Assembly: GCA_003452395.1 (NCBI GenBank)
Contig: DMOI01000040.1
Location: forward strand, 33,870-97,869
DNA length: 64,000 bases
Source: Clostridiales bacterium
GTDB taxonomy: Bacteria; Bacillota; Clostridia; Lachnospirales; UBA12420
Reading direction: 5' to 3'
In this document: positions 8,953 through 17,656 of the stretch, piece by piece
Position numbering within the stretch: position 1 is the first letter of the stretch
How the letters are laid out: each line of letters begins with the position of its first letter
Notes under the pieces: generated by a model
Databases searched by the model: none
What the model saw: only the letters and a program-made list of their open reading frames with translations
What the model was told of the DNA's origin: nothing
Made by a program: the position numbers and the translations under genes

Positions 8953-9574
8953 TTGTAAAGGGTTAGTAGAAAAAATAAAGAAATTTAAATTATTGATTAT
9001 TACAATAATATTAATTGTTCAGCTTCTAATACCAGCATCTATGATATATAGTGAAGAAATTATTTCTATAGTAGGAGATGAGATATCACTTGAAATTGAA
9101 CCAGTTGATCCTTATGATTACTTTAGAGGAAGATATCTATCTATCAGACCTATTGAAACAAAGGTAGTATATCAGCAATTTACTCAGGATTTAAAGGATG
9201 AATTACGAAATAGAGCTACTTCAAGCTCTAGTAATTACTTTTATGATAATATAAAATGCTACATTACCTTTAAAAAGGGTCAGGATGGAATGCATACAAT
9301 CGATCAAGTAACATTTGAAAAACCAAAAAATACAAGGTCATATTTAAAAGCTACTATAAATAATATATGGGAGTCGAACGGAAAAGAAATTCATGTAAAT
9401 TATTCTATGAATCAATTTTTTATTAATGAAGACTTTGCTTTAAAATCTGAAGATACTATAAGGAATCTGCCACAAGGAACTAAAGCATATATAAAAGCAA
9501 AAATTAATGATGGAGATTTTGTGATAGAGAATTTATATGTGGGTGATAAAAATATATATGAATACTTAAAATAA
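8933..9574 (+). CDS. GDYXXLXY-domain membrane-anchored protein
   Basis: One transmembrane segment (residues about 20-37) precedes an extracytoplasmic domain containing EPVDPYDYFRGRYLSIRP, the family's variant of the GDYxxLxY motif. Function unknown. Its start (ATG 8933, GAGGTG upstream) lies inside the end of the DUF2157 gene in another frame, giving a 20-base overlap that implies translational coupling. The 213-residue length is usual for the family. Confidence 0.82.
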   Translation: MNKLTNNCKGLVEKIKKFKLLIITIILIVQLLIPASMIYSEEIISIVGDEISLEIEPVDPYDYFRGRYLSIRPIETKVVYQQFTQDLKDELRNRATSSSSNYFYDNIKCYITFKKGQDGMHTIDQVTFEKPKNTRSYLKATINNIWESNGKEIHVNYSMNQFFINEDFALKSEDTIRNLPQGTKAYIKAKINDGDFVIENLYVGDKNIYEYLK

Positions 9575-9600
9575 ATATGAATAAATTCTTGAAATATTGA

Positions 9601-9642
9601 ACCTTAAAAGCCCAGGCATTTGCTTGGGCTTTTAAGGTTTTG
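9601..9642 (+). terminator. Terminator after the DUF2157/GDYXXLXY pair
   Basis: accttaaaagccca pairs with tgggcttttaaggt around a short loop, then TTTT. Confidence 0.85.
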
Positions 9643-9657
9643 ATTGATTATAAAATA

Positions 9658-9888
9658 TTAATTCTGTTTGTTTCTTAATTCTTCATAAATTTTAAACATT
9701 ATAATTAAAATTTCACAATAAACTCTTAATAATACTGGCCCTAAAAGTAACATAGCTAAACCTTCAAGAAGCTTATTACCCACGATATTTATTAATCCTG
9801 AACCTATTACTATAACAAGACCTATTATAAAGATTGCTTGAATAATAATTGGTGTAATCATCTTTTTAAATCCAAAAAAATCTTTCAC
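9658..9888 (-). CDS. DUF4282-family small membrane protein
   Basis: 76 residues starting at GTG 9888 (VKDFFGFKKMITP) with GGGGGG six bases upstream; a longer frame to 9924 has no such site. It has two hydrophobic segments and the pattern FKKMITPIIIQ ... GLAMLLLGPVLLRVYCEILIIMFKIYEELR, which fits DUF4282. Function unknown; a membrane location is clear. Confidence 0.75.
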   Translation of the reverse strand: MKDFFGFKKMITPIIIQAIFIIGLVIVIGSGLINIVGNKLLEGLAMLLLGPVLLRVYCEILIIMFKIYEELRNKQN

Positions 9889-10009
9889 AAATATCCCCCC
9901 TTTTGTAATTAAATTGGTTAGCAAATAATAATTTTATTGCTATTTATTTAATTATACACATTTATGTATAAATTTGCAAGGGGTTTTTTAGGGGTTTATA
10001 TCAAATAAA

Positions 10010-10040
10010 ATAAAGAATGAGGCAAAGCCTCATTCTTTAT
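10010..10040 (-). terminator. Terminator of the small minus-strand gene
   Basis: 14-base perfect stem (ataaagaatgaggc) with an AAA/TTT loop. It is followed on the minus strand by a T-rich tract and overlaps the stop codon of the gene at 10037-10210. Confidence 0.75.
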
Positions 10041-10210
10041 TTATACATATCAGCGATGTCGTCTACTAAGTTACCCACTTTTACTATCCAGTCTTTACTA
10101 ACCTTACCAAAACCTTTTCTATTGTTTCTTGACGTAAGAGCTAAACTAGCCATTCCAATTAGGTTCCCAACTACGAAACCTGTTACAAATCTGTTAAAGT
10201 TCATATTCAT
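10037..10210 (-). CDS. Small membrane-anchored protein, YtxH-like (57 aa)
   Basis: ATG at 10210 with GAAAGGAG just upstream; the stop at 10037 lies inside the terminator hairpin. The product starts MNMNFNRFVTGFVVGNLIGM, with one hydrophobic glycine-rich segment (residues about 8-25), then a basic and amphipathic tail. This resembles the layout of YtxH-type proteins, but the match is only by layout. Too short to be found by a 60-residue cutoff. Confidence 0.6.
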   Translation of the reverse strand: MNMNFNRFVTGFVVGNLIGMASLALTSRNNRKGFGKVSKDWIVKVGNLVDDIADMYK

Positions 10211-10318
10211 GCTCCTTTCATTTTGTATATTCCTTTATTATTTTTTACAAATTTCTTATTTATACACTGGTATTATTATGAAATATTTTAAAAAAATAAT
10301 TTTTTTTTGAAATAACAA

Positions 10319-10347
10319 TTGTATTAAATCAAAAAGTTTATTATAAT
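10319..10347 (+). promoter_or_regulatory. Sigma-A-type promoter
   Basis: TTGTAT, 17 bases, TATAAT, about 30 bases before the HAD phosphatase start. Confidence 0.65.
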
Positions 10348-10378
10348 ACTTATATAGTCGTATAAAAAGGAGAAAAAT

Positions 10379-11026
10379 ATGTTTGAAAATGTAAATACTG
10401 TAATTTTTGATTTTGATGGAACTATGGTAGATTCTATTAGTGTATGGAAAAAAATGAATTTTGATTACTTTAAAGAATTTGGAGTTAATTTAGAGGAAGA
10501 ATCTATTAATAAGTTATTAAATCTAACTTGCTCAGAAACGGCAGAATATAGCACTAAAAATTTTAATATAACACTTACAACCAATCAAATAAGAAATTTT
10601 TGGATTGAAAAAGGAATAGAGTATTATGATAAGTACGTGCTATTAAAAGAAGGAATAAGAGAATTTTTAGAACTGTTAAGAAAAAACAACTTTAAAATTG
10701 GAATAGCTACTAATAATATTAGACCTATAACAGACTATTTTTTAAAAAAAGAAGACATGCTTAAAAATATTGATTTTATTTGTACTATGGACGATGTACA
10801 AATAAGAAAGCCAGATCCAGAAATGTATTTTAAAGTGGCAAAGTTTTTAGAGTCGGATATGACTAATTGTTTGGTCTTTGAAGATTCCATTGTAGGATTA
10901 ATCGCCGCAAAAAGGGCTGGAATGAAAGTTTGTGCAGTACTTAATGGGCAATCAGTTGATAAAATAGATGAGCTAAAAGTAATATCAGATTATCAAGTAA
11001 GTAGTTTTAAAGATATTAAAATATGA
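10379..11026 (+). CDS. HAD-superfamily phosphatase (beta-phosphoglucomutase-like)
   Basis: HAD hydrolase with all four motifs: DFDGTMVDS (nucleophile and acid aspartates, residues about 11-13), a threonine/asparagine motif II (IATNN), the lysine of RKPDPEMY, and EDSIVGL for metal binding. A helical cap lies between motifs I and II (subclass I). Probably a sugar-phosphate or nucleotide phosphatase; the substrate cannot be told from sequence. It lies 19 bases upstream of glgB, so the two may be co-transcribed, which fits a sugar-phosphate role. RBS AAGGAG. Confidence 0.85.
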   Translation: MFENVNTVIFDFDGTMVDSISVWKKMNFDYFKEFGVNLEEESINKLLNLTCSETAEYSTKNFNITLTTNQIRNFWIEKGIEYYDKYVLLKEGIREFLELLRKNNFKIGIATNNIRPITDYFLKKEDMLKNIDFICTMDDVQIRKPDPEMYFKVAKFLESDMTNCLVFEDSIVGLIAAKRAGMKVCAVLNGQSVDKIDELKVISDYQVSSFKDIKI

Positions 11027-11045
11027 TTTTCCGGGGGGGAAAAGA

Positions 11046-13247
11046 ATGAAGTATACTAATGAAACTGAGTTATATGAAATAATTGAATCAAGACATAAAG
11101 ATCCACATCACATTTTGGGAATGCATAAAATTGAATTAAAAGGTAACGAGATAGTTGTTGTTAGGGCATATATACCGCAAGCAAAAACTGTATATGTAAT
11201 TACAGAAAATAAAGATGAGAGTATTTACGAAATGAAAAAAATACATGATTCTGGTTTTTTTGAGTTATTTTTTCCAGAAAAGAATAGAAAATTCAAGTAT
11301 AGACTAAAGGCCGAGGATTATGAAAATAATGTTTGGGAATTTCATGACCCATATTCATTTGATAAGGTGATAACTAGTTTTGATTTACATTTATTTAATG
11401 CTGGAAATCATTATGATATATATGAAAAATTAGGTGCTCATCCTATGGAGATAGATGGAATTTATGGTACTCTTTTTGCTGTATGGGCGCCAAATGCCAA
11501 AAGGGTAAGCGTTGTAGGGAACTTTAATGCTTGGGATGGAAGACGTAATCAAATGAGACTTTTGAGTAATTCAGGCGTATGGGAGTTATTTATTCCTGAT
11601 ATTGGGGTTTATGAGGCATATAAATATGAGATAAAAGCAAAAAATAATGATGTATTTCAAAAAGCTGACCCATATGCTAACGCAGCAGAACTGAGACCAA
11701 GAACAGCATCTGTTGTTTATGATATTTCAAAGTTTGAGTGGAAAGATAGTGAATGGATGTCTAAAAGAACTGCTGAAGATGTTTATAATAGACCTATGAA
11801 CATATATGAGGTACATCTCGGATCTTGGATGAGAGTAGAAGATAATGAATTTATGAGCTATAGAGAATCAGCACATAAATTATGTGCTTATGTAAAAAAT
11901 ATGGGTTATACACATATCCAACTTCTTCCTATTGAAGAGTTTCCTTTTGATGGGTCGTGGGGATATCAAGTAACGGGGTATTATGCGCCGACTAGTCGAT
12001 TTGGCACACCAGATGATTTTGCATACTTTGTTGACCATATGCATGAAAATGGTATAGGTGTTTTACTTGACTGGGTTCCTGCTCATTTCCCAAAAGATGC
12101 ACATGGACTTAGAAGGTTTGATGGGACAGCCTTATATGAACATGAAGATGCAAGACGTGGCGAGCATCCAGACTGGGGTACACAAATATTTAATTATGGA
12201 AGAAATGAAGTTGAAAACTTCCTAATCGGTAATGCAATATTTTGGATACAAAAATACCATATTGATGGTTTGAGGGTAGATGCTGTGGCGTCTATGTTAT
12301 ATTTAGACTATGGTAAAAATTATGGCGAATGGGTACCAAATGGATATGGTGGAAAAGAAAATAATGAAGCTATAGAGTTCATGAAACACATGAATTCAGT
12401 TATAGCGGGTAAATTTCCCGGAGTTATGATGATTGCGGAAGAGTCTACTGCATGGACAGGTGTATCACATCCTACTGAAGATCATGGATTGGGATTCAAA
12501 TATAAATGGAATATGGGATGGATGAACGATTTCTTATCATATATAAGTAAAGATCCTATATATAGAAAATTTCACCATGGTGATTTGACTTTTAGTCTAA
12601 TATATGCATTTACTGAAAAATTTCTCTTAGTACTTTCTCATGACGAAGTTGTTCACGGAAAAGGATCTATGATAGGCAAGATGCCTGGAGATTATTGGCA
12701 AAAATTTGCTAACCTGAGAGTTGCTTATGGATTTATGTATGCTCACCCTGGTAAAAAACTATTATTTATGGGAAGTGAGTTTGGGCAATTTGATGAGTGG
12801 AATGAAGCTAAGAGCATTGATTGGAACTTACTAGAATTTGAGAAACATAAACAAATGCAAGATTATACGAGAGACTTGAACTTTTTATATAAAAATGAAA
12901 AAGCATTATGGCAAAAAGATTTTACAGGTGAGGGTTTCGAATGGATAGACTGTGCAGACTATCAAATAAGTATGGTGACTTTCCTAAGAAAAGGCGAAAA
13001 TCCAGATGATGATATAGTAGTAGTATGCAACTTTACTCCTACTCCACATTTTAATTATAGAATGGGAGTTCCTGAGGGTACTTATGTAGAGATATTTAAT
13101 ACAGATGATGTAAAATATGGCGGTAGTGGAGTTAAGAATGAAAAGCCAATTAAAGCAGATAAAAAGCATTGGAACTATAGAGACTATAGCATAGAAGTAA
13201 AAGTACCACCACTTGGCGCTGTGTACTTTAAAAAAGTAAAGAATTAA
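11046..13247 (+). CDS. glgB: 1,4-alpha-glucan branching enzyme
   Basis: GH13 enzyme that makes alpha-1,6 branches in glycogen. Full length (733 aa): an N-terminal CBM48 pair (about 1-230), then the catalytic barrel with nucleophile D412 (GLRVDAVASM), acid/base E465 (MMIAEEST) and D533 (LSHDEVVHG), then a C-terminal beta domain. RBS is a GGGGGGG tract. No other glycogen genes (glgA, glgC, glgP) are next to it in this window, so the pathway must be encoded elsewhere. Confidence 0.97.
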   Translation: MKYTNETELYEIIESRHKDPHHILGMHKIELKGNEIVVVRAYIPQAKTVYVITENKDESIYEMKKIHDSGFFELFFPEKNRKFKYRLKAEDYENNVWEFHDPYSFDKVITSFDLHLFNAGNHYDIYEKLGAHPMEIDGIYGTLFAVWAPNAKRVSVVGNFNAWDGRRNQMRLLSNSGVWELFIPDIGVYEAYKYEIKAKNNDVFQKADPYANAAELRPRTASVVYDISKFEWKDSEWMSKRTAEDVYNRPMNIYEVHLGSWMRVEDNEFMSYRESAHKLCAYVKNMGYTHIQLLPIEEFPFDGSWGYQVTGYYAPTSRFGTPDDFAYFVDHMHENGIGVLLDWVPAHFPKDAHGLRRFDGTALYEHEDARRGEHPDWGTQIFNYGRNEVENFLIGNAIFWIQKYHIDGLRVDAVASMLYLDYGKNYGEWVPNGYGGKENNEAIEFMKHMNSVIAGKFPGVMMIAEESTAWTGVSHPTEDHGLGFKYKWNMGWMNDFLSYISKDPIYRKFHHGDLTFSLIYAFTEKFLLVLSHDEVVHGKGSMIGKMPGDYWQKFANLRVAYGFMYAHPGKKLLFMGSEFGQFDEWNEAKSIDWNLLEFEKHKQMQDYTRDLNFLYKNEKALWQKDFTGEGFEWIDCADYQISMVTFLRKGENPDDDIVVVCNFTPTPHFNYRMGVPEGTYVEIFNTDDVKYGGSGVKNEKPIKADKKHWNYRDYSIEVKVPPLGAVYFKKVKN

Positions 13248-13286
13248 GAAATGTAGATAACTAGAAAAGAATAATAAACTTTCGCG

Positions 13287-13392
13287 CTGTCATTGCGAGG
13301 AACGTATTTTGTGACGAAGCAATCTTATTTTTATTTTTGAAATGATAAAAAGATTAGATTGCTTCGTCGAAAGAACCTTCTCGCAATGACAG
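13287..13392. repeat. Nested extragenic palindrome (REP-like)
   Basis: Outer 13-base inverted arms (ctgtcattgcgag at 13287-13299; reverse complement at 13380-13392) enclose inner 13-base arms (gacgaagcaatct / agattgcttcgtc at 13313-13325 and 13356-13368). The 'tcattgcgag ... gaagcaatct' wording matches an extragenic palindrome type seen in many bacterial genomes. Locally higher GC than its surroundings. A half copy lies near 30747. Confidence 0.8.
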
Positions 13393-13423
13393 ATTACTAG
13401 AAAGTGGAGGCGATGTGCGATAT

Positions 13424-13891
13424 ATGAAACAAATTGAAATCTATACAGATGGGGCATGCTCTGGCAACCCTGGTCCTGGTGGATACGGAACTATTCTAAA
13501 ATATAAAGACAATGAAAAACATTTTTCACAAGGCTATAAACTTACAACAAATAACAGAATGGAGATTTTGTCAGTTATAGTGGGTATAGAGGCATTGTCT
13601 GAAACTTGTGAGGTTACTGTGTACACTGATTCTAAATATGTATCGGACTCCATATCACAGGGTTGGGCCAAAAAGTGGAAAGAAAATAACTGGAAAAGAA
13701 ACTCAAAAGAAAAAGCACTTAACATAGATCTTTGGGATAGGCTACTTAATTTAATTGATAAACATAAAATAACGGTAGTCTGGGTAAAAGGGCACTCAGG
13801 ACATGAATATAATGAAAAATGCGATAAGTTGGCAGTTGCAGCATGTAGAGCAGATAATCTACTAGAAGATGAAGGATACTCAAATAGTTGA
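13424..13891 (+). CDS. rnhA: Ribonuclease HI
   Basis: Cleaves the RNA strand of RNA-DNA hybrids. All catalytic acids are present: D9 (IYTDGACSGNPGPGG), E47 (RMEIL), D69 (VYTDSKY), D134 (EKCDKLA), with H124 in KGHSGH. Length of about 155 is normal. Start at ATG 13424 gives the family's usual MKQIEIYTDG; GGAGG lies 13 bases upstream, rather far, so a GTG at 13415 is possible. The gene sits directly after the palindromic repeat. Confidence 0.93.
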   Translation: MKQIEIYTDGACSGNPGPGGYGTILKYKDNEKHFSQGYKLTTNNRMEILSVIVGIEALSETCEVTVYTDSKYVSDSISQGWAKKWKENNWKRNSKEKALNIDLWDRLLNLIDKHKITVVWVKGHSGHEYNEKCDKLAVAACRADNLLEDEGYSNS

Positions 13892-13955
13892 AAGTGTAAA
13901 GTTGAAAATTTAAAGTTAAATGTAAAATAGACCTCGATTGAAGGATGGTGTTGAA

Positions 13956-14618
13956 GTGATAGAAATAGCAATAGATGGTCCGGCTGGGGCAGGAAAGTCA
14001 ACTATATCAAAAATAACGGCAGGGAATCTTAAATTACTTTATATCGATACTGGAGCCATGTTTAGAGCTGTAACATTTTATTTTATCTCTAATAATATAG
14101 ATTATGAAAATGAGGAGAGCGTAAATAAATATATAGACGATATATGTATAGAATTAAAGCATATTAACGGTATTCAACACATTTATCTAAATGGAAACGA
14201 TGTAACAAAAGAGATAAGAACAGAAGAAATTTCAAAAGCTGTTTCAGTAGTTGCAAAGAATCAAAAAATTCGTGAGATGCTTTTAGATATTCAGAGAAAA
14301 ATAGCGAAAGAAAATAATGTAGTAATGGATGGCAGGGATATTGGCACATGCGTTTTACCTAATGCAGGGCTTAAAATATTTTTAGTTGCTTCTGTAGAGG
14401 AAAGGGCTAGAAGAAGATATAAGCAACTTGTACGAAGAGGAAAAACTGCTGATTATGATGAAATACTCGTAAATCTTAAGAAAAGAGATGAACAAGATAT
14501 GACAAGAGAAATAGCTCCCCTTAAAAAGGCAAATGATGCAATAATTATTGATAGCACTAATATGACATTAGAGAAAGTAGTGAAAATTATAGTAACATTA
14601 GCTAACGAGAGATTTTAA
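13956..14618 (+). CDS. cmk: Cytidylate kinase
   Basis: Phosphorylates CMP and dCMP. P-loop GPAGAGKS near the N-terminus; conserved DGRDIGT and the arginine-rich lid ERARRRYKQL. GTG start at 13956 follows AAGGATGG and gives 220 residues, the usual length; an upstream TTG at 13938 would add six residues. The gap after rnhA holds AAGTTGAAAG-type words related to the repeat family described at 35556 and 42487. Confidence 0.93.
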   Translation: MIEIAIDGPAGAGKSTISKITAGNLKLLYIDTGAMFRAVTFYFISNNIDYENEESVNKYIDDICIELKHINGIQHIYLNGNDVTKEIRTEEISKAVSVVAKNQKIREMLLDIQRKIAKENNVVMDGRDIGTCVLPNAGLKIFLVASVEERARRRYKQLVRRGKTADYDEILVNLKKRDEQDMTREIAPLKKANDAIIIDSTNMTLEKVVKIIVTLANERF

Positions 14619-14730
14619 ATAAAAATAGTGATATAATAATATTAATAGTAAACACTATCTATATATTGAAACATTGAGATACGGTATAGAAGTAATTATT
14701 AATTTTGAAAATTATAATATAAAAATATAG

Positions 14731-14755
14731 ATTCTACAAGAGAATCTTGTAGAAT
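14731..14755. other. Hairpin in the cmk-cheR gap
   Basis: 11-base perfect stem (attctacaaga) with a 3-base loop and no T run after it on the plus strand. It may be a weak terminator after cmk. The rest of this 290-base gap is AT-rich and otherwise holds only the promoter at 14810. Confidence 0.4.
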
Positions 14756-14809
14756 AGGTCGAAAAAAATATAAAAACGCGTTAATATTTAAAAAATAGCA
14801 AAATTAGAC

Positions 14810-14838
14810 TTGACAATGTTCGATAAAAGTGATTATAT
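14810..14838 (+). promoter_or_regulatory. Sigma-A-type promoter of cheR
   Basis: TTGACA, 17 bases, TTATAT, about 70 bases before the cheR start. Confidence 0.65.
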
Positions 14839-14905
14839 ATGTATAACTGCGTAACATTTATGTCAGTAGAAATAATATTTAAAATTAGAAAGCGGTGAAT
14901 ATAAT

Positions 14906-15688
14906 TTGGCAGAAGAGTATAAAGAATTTGAAGAAAATATCTTAAGGTTAACAGGAATAGATTTAAATTCTTATAAAGAGAAACAGATGAAGAGAAGACT
15001 AGACTTTTTAATAGATAGAATGGGACAAAAAACATATACCAATTACTTTAAAGTTTTAAAAGAAAATAAAGATGAACTTGAGAATTTTAAGAGTTATATA
15101 ACAATAAATGTTTCAGAGTTCTTTAGAAATTATCCCCAATGGGAAATATTGCAAAAAAAGATTATACCATATCTAATAGAACTAAAAAAAGGACAAACCC
15201 TGAATATATGGAGTGCAGCGTGTTCTACAGGAGATGAGCCATATTCAACAGCAATATTAATGAAAAAACATTTCCCCAATATAAAATTCAATATTTTAGC
15301 TACTGATATTGATGAAGATATACTAAGCAAAGCTAAAAAAGGAGAATACTATTTTAAAAGTATTGAAAAAATACCACCAACATATATAAATGAATTTTTT
15401 ACAAAATCAGATAAAGATGTTTATACTATTAATGAAGATATAAAAAAACATGTTACATTTAAAAAACATGATTTAATTGTGGAATCATACTCAACAGGGA
15501 TGGACTTAATAATATGTAGAAATGTTGTAATATATTTTACAGAAGAAGTTAAAAATCAAATGTATCGAAAATTTGCTAATTGCATGGAAAAAGATAGAAT
15601 TTTATTTATTGGAAATACTGAACAAATAATAAGTTCAAATAAATACGGGTTTGAATATATTGAAAACTTTTTTTATAAAAAGATATAG
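14906..15688 (+). CDS. cheR: CheR chemoreceptor glutamate methyltransferase
   Basis: SAM-dependent methylation of glutamates on chemoreceptors, for adaptation. A helical N-terminal CheR domain (about 5-60) precedes the methyltransferase domain with WSAACSTGDEPYS (SAM binding), ILATDIDEDIL and DLIICRNVVIYF. Length 260 is normal. TTG start with AGCGGTG eight bases upstream. It stands alone with its own promoter, about 20 kb from the flagellar operon, with no cheB, cheA or receptor near. Confidence 0.93.
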   Translation: MAEEYKEFEENILRLTGIDLNSYKEKQMKRRLDFLIDRMGQKTYTNYFKVLKENKDELENFKSYITINVSEFFRNYPQWEILQKKIIPYLIELKKGQTLNIWSAACSTGDEPYSTAILMKKHFPNIKFNILATDIDEDILSKAKKGEYYFKSIEKIPPTYINEFFTKSDKDVYTINEDIKKHVTFKKHDLIVESYSTGMDLIICRNVVIYFTEEVKNQMYRKFANCMEKDRILFIGNTEQIISSNKYGFEYIENFFYKKI

Positions 15689-15724
15689 AAATAATTATGA
15701 ATTAATTTCTGGGAGGCGTAGAAA

Positions 15725-17359
15725 ATGAAAATAACATTTTTAGGGGCAGCAAAGACAGTAACGGGTTCATGTTATTTAGTACAATTTAATAATAAAAATT
15801 TTCTAGTAGATTGTGGAATGTTTCAAGGTCATAGCAAGGAAAATGAATTTAACGAAGAGCCTTTTCCATTTAATGCTGCAGATATAGATTACATTCTTTT
15901 AACTCATTCACATATAGACCACAGTGGTAGAATACCTAAAATCTATAAAGATGGTTTTAGAGGACAAGTTATTTGTACAAAGGCAACACATGATTTATGT
16001 CAAATAATGTTGCCCGACAGTGGATTTATTCAAGAGCATGAAGCAGAATGGAAAAATCGTAAACTAATAAGAGCAGGTAAGTCACCAATTCCGCCAATGT
16101 ATACAGCAGAAGAAGCTATGCAGTCTTTAAAACTTTTTAAATATATTTCTTATTATGAGGATGTTAGTTTAAGCGATGATCTAAGAGTCAGATTTTTAGA
16201 TGCTGGACATATATTAGGTTCTTCAATCCTAGAAATATGGGTAAGAGAAAACGGACATGAGACGAAAATAGTATTTTCAGGGGATTTAGGGAATAATGAT
16301 TTACCAATACTTAGAGCTCCTGATATAATAGAAGATGCGGATTATTTAATAATAGAATCTACATATGGTAATAGATTACATAGTCAAACAGAAGATAGAG
16401 TTCACAAGCTTATGAATATTATGAAAGAAACTATAGATAGAGGTGGAAATGTAATCATACCTTCATTTGCTGTTGGTAGAACACAAGAAATAATATATGA
16501 AATTCATAAATTTAAAGAAGAATATCCTGAATATGTTAAGTTTTTAAATGAAACGCCTGTATATATAGACAGTCCACTTGCGATATCTGCAACAGAAGTA
16601 TTTAGAAATAACCTTGACTGTTTTGACGAAGAAGCACAAACATATGTACGAAATGGGGATAACCCACTCGACTTCCCAGGTCTAAAGCTTAGTAAAAGTG
16701 CCGACGATTCTAAAGCTTTAAATGAAGACCAAGTACCAAAAATAATAATTTCAGCAAGTGGAATGTGTGAAGCTGGAAGGATAAGACATCACTTAAAGCA
16801 TAATTTATGGAAACCAGAAAGTAGCATATTATTTGTTGGATATCAAGCAGTTGGTACCCTTGGTCGCAGGCTAACAGATGGTGCTAAGAAAGTAAAACTT
16901 TTTGGTGAAGAAATATCAGTAAATGCAAAAATAGAAGTTATAGAGGGCTATTCAGGACATGCTGATCAAAATGGACTCATAGACTGGGTAAAGCATATAA
17001 AAAACAAACCTAAAAAAGTCTTTATTGTTCACGGTGAACCTGACGCTCAAGAAGTATTTAGCAAACTATTAGATGAAAAATTTGGTTTTGATACGGTTAT
17101 CCCTGAATATGCAGATCACTTTGACTTAACTATAGGTGATGTTGTTGAAACACCATTTAAAGAGACAAAAGATAAATTTATAAGACTTCAACTTCTTTCA
17201 CAAATAGAAATATTGCAAGAACAAGCAGATTTTATAGGTATGCATATAAACCAAGCTTATTTAAATAATAAATCTGATGAGGAAATAGAAGAACTGCAAA
17301 GCAAACTTTCAGATTTAGATAGAGATTTGGTTAGTATAAGGGCGAATTTGATAAAATAG
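15725..17359 (+). CDS. MBL-fold / beta-CASP RNA-processing nuclease
   Basis: Metallo-beta-lactamase with a beta-CASP insert and RMMBL domain, of the CPSF73/YSH1-like group. Zinc motif HSHIDH at residues 61-66; further ligands in DAGHILGS and SGDLGN; beta-CASP ISASGMCEAGRIRHHL; C-terminal VIEGYSGHAD and VHGEPDAQ. Likely a ribonuclease acting on RNA, target unknown. It carries an extra C-terminal helical region (about 475-544, DRDLVSIRANLIK at the end). RBS GGGAGG. Not the RNase J pair, which has a different N-terminal layout. Confidence 0.88.
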   Translation: MKITFLGAAKTVTGSCYLVQFNNKNFLVDCGMFQGHSKENEFNEEPFPFNAADIDYILLTHSHIDHSGRIPKIYKDGFRGQVICTKATHDLCQIMLPDSGFIQEHEAEWKNRKLIRAGKSPIPPMYTAEEAMQSLKLFKYISYYEDVSLSDDLRVRFLDAGHILGSSILEIWVRENGHETKIVFSGDLGNNDLPILRAPDIIEDADYLIIESTYGNRLHSQTEDRVHKLMNIMKETIDRGGNVIIPSFAVGRTQEIIYEIHKFKEEYPEYVKFLNETPVYIDSPLAISATEVFRNNLDCFDEEAQTYVRNGDNPLDFPGLKLSKSADDSKALNEDQVPKIIISASGMCEAGRIRHHLKHNLWKPESSILFVGYQAVGTLGRRLTDGAKKVKLFGEEISVNAKIEVIEGYSGHADQNGLIDWVKHIKNKPKKVFIVHGEPDAQEVFSKLLDEKFGFDTVIPEYADHFDLTIGDVVETPFKETKDKFIRLQLLSQIEILQEQADFIGMHINQAYLNNKSDEEIEELQSKLSDLDRDLVSIRANLIK

Positions 17360-17364
17360 AACCA

Positions 17365-17400
17365 AACATATAAGCGAGCCATGATGCTCGCTTATATGTT
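17365..17400 (+). terminator. Terminator after the beta-CASP gene
   Basis: 15-base perfect stem (aacatataagcgagc) with a 6-base loop; only a weak T tract follows. Confidence 0.75.
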
Positions 17401-17414
17401 ATTATTAATAATTT

Positions 17415-17538
17415 TCATCCAAAGTCAGGTAAACCCACTTTTTCGAAGCTAGGGTAAACCAACGGAAATATCTATTTCCACATCCATCAGAAACCCATTT
17501 ATTCCTTGTAATGCACAACTAAAAACTTTTGAAAACAT
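17415..17538 (-). pseudogene. comM: Truncated, frameshifted comM/yifB (Mg-chelatase-like ATPase) relic
   Basis: Reading the minus strand from ATG 17538, with AAGGACGTG upstream as a ribosome binding site, gives MFSKVFSCALQGINGFLMDV, then EIDISVGLP and a stop. Shifting one base at the proline codon continues as PSFEKVGLPDFG before a second stop. This matches the extreme N-terminus of ComM/YifB (family pattern GIDGYLVEVEVDISNGLPSFDIVGLPD). One extra C explains the frameshift. Only about 38 codons of a gene of about 500 remain. This fills most of the 300-base gap before the YIP1 gene; the remainder is AT-rich. Confidence 0.75.
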
Positions 17539-17656
17539 TGAAACACGTCCTTTCATGAAAAATATAAAATATTTTAGAAAATTATTGAAAATATAACTAC
17601 ATAATGTTAAAATTTGGCTATATAAAAATTACTATACTTTACGAGGAGGATTAACC

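Noticed and set aside
13534..14001. Long minus-strand reading frame opposite rnhA and cmk
   Set aside because: Low-complexity shadow of two well-supported genes; no ribosome binding site or family match.
17420..17480. Structured RNA suggested by 'gtaaaccca ... ctagggtaaacc' words
   Set aside because: Explained better as the reverse strand of a comM/yifB N-terminus (GLP / SFEKVGLPD).
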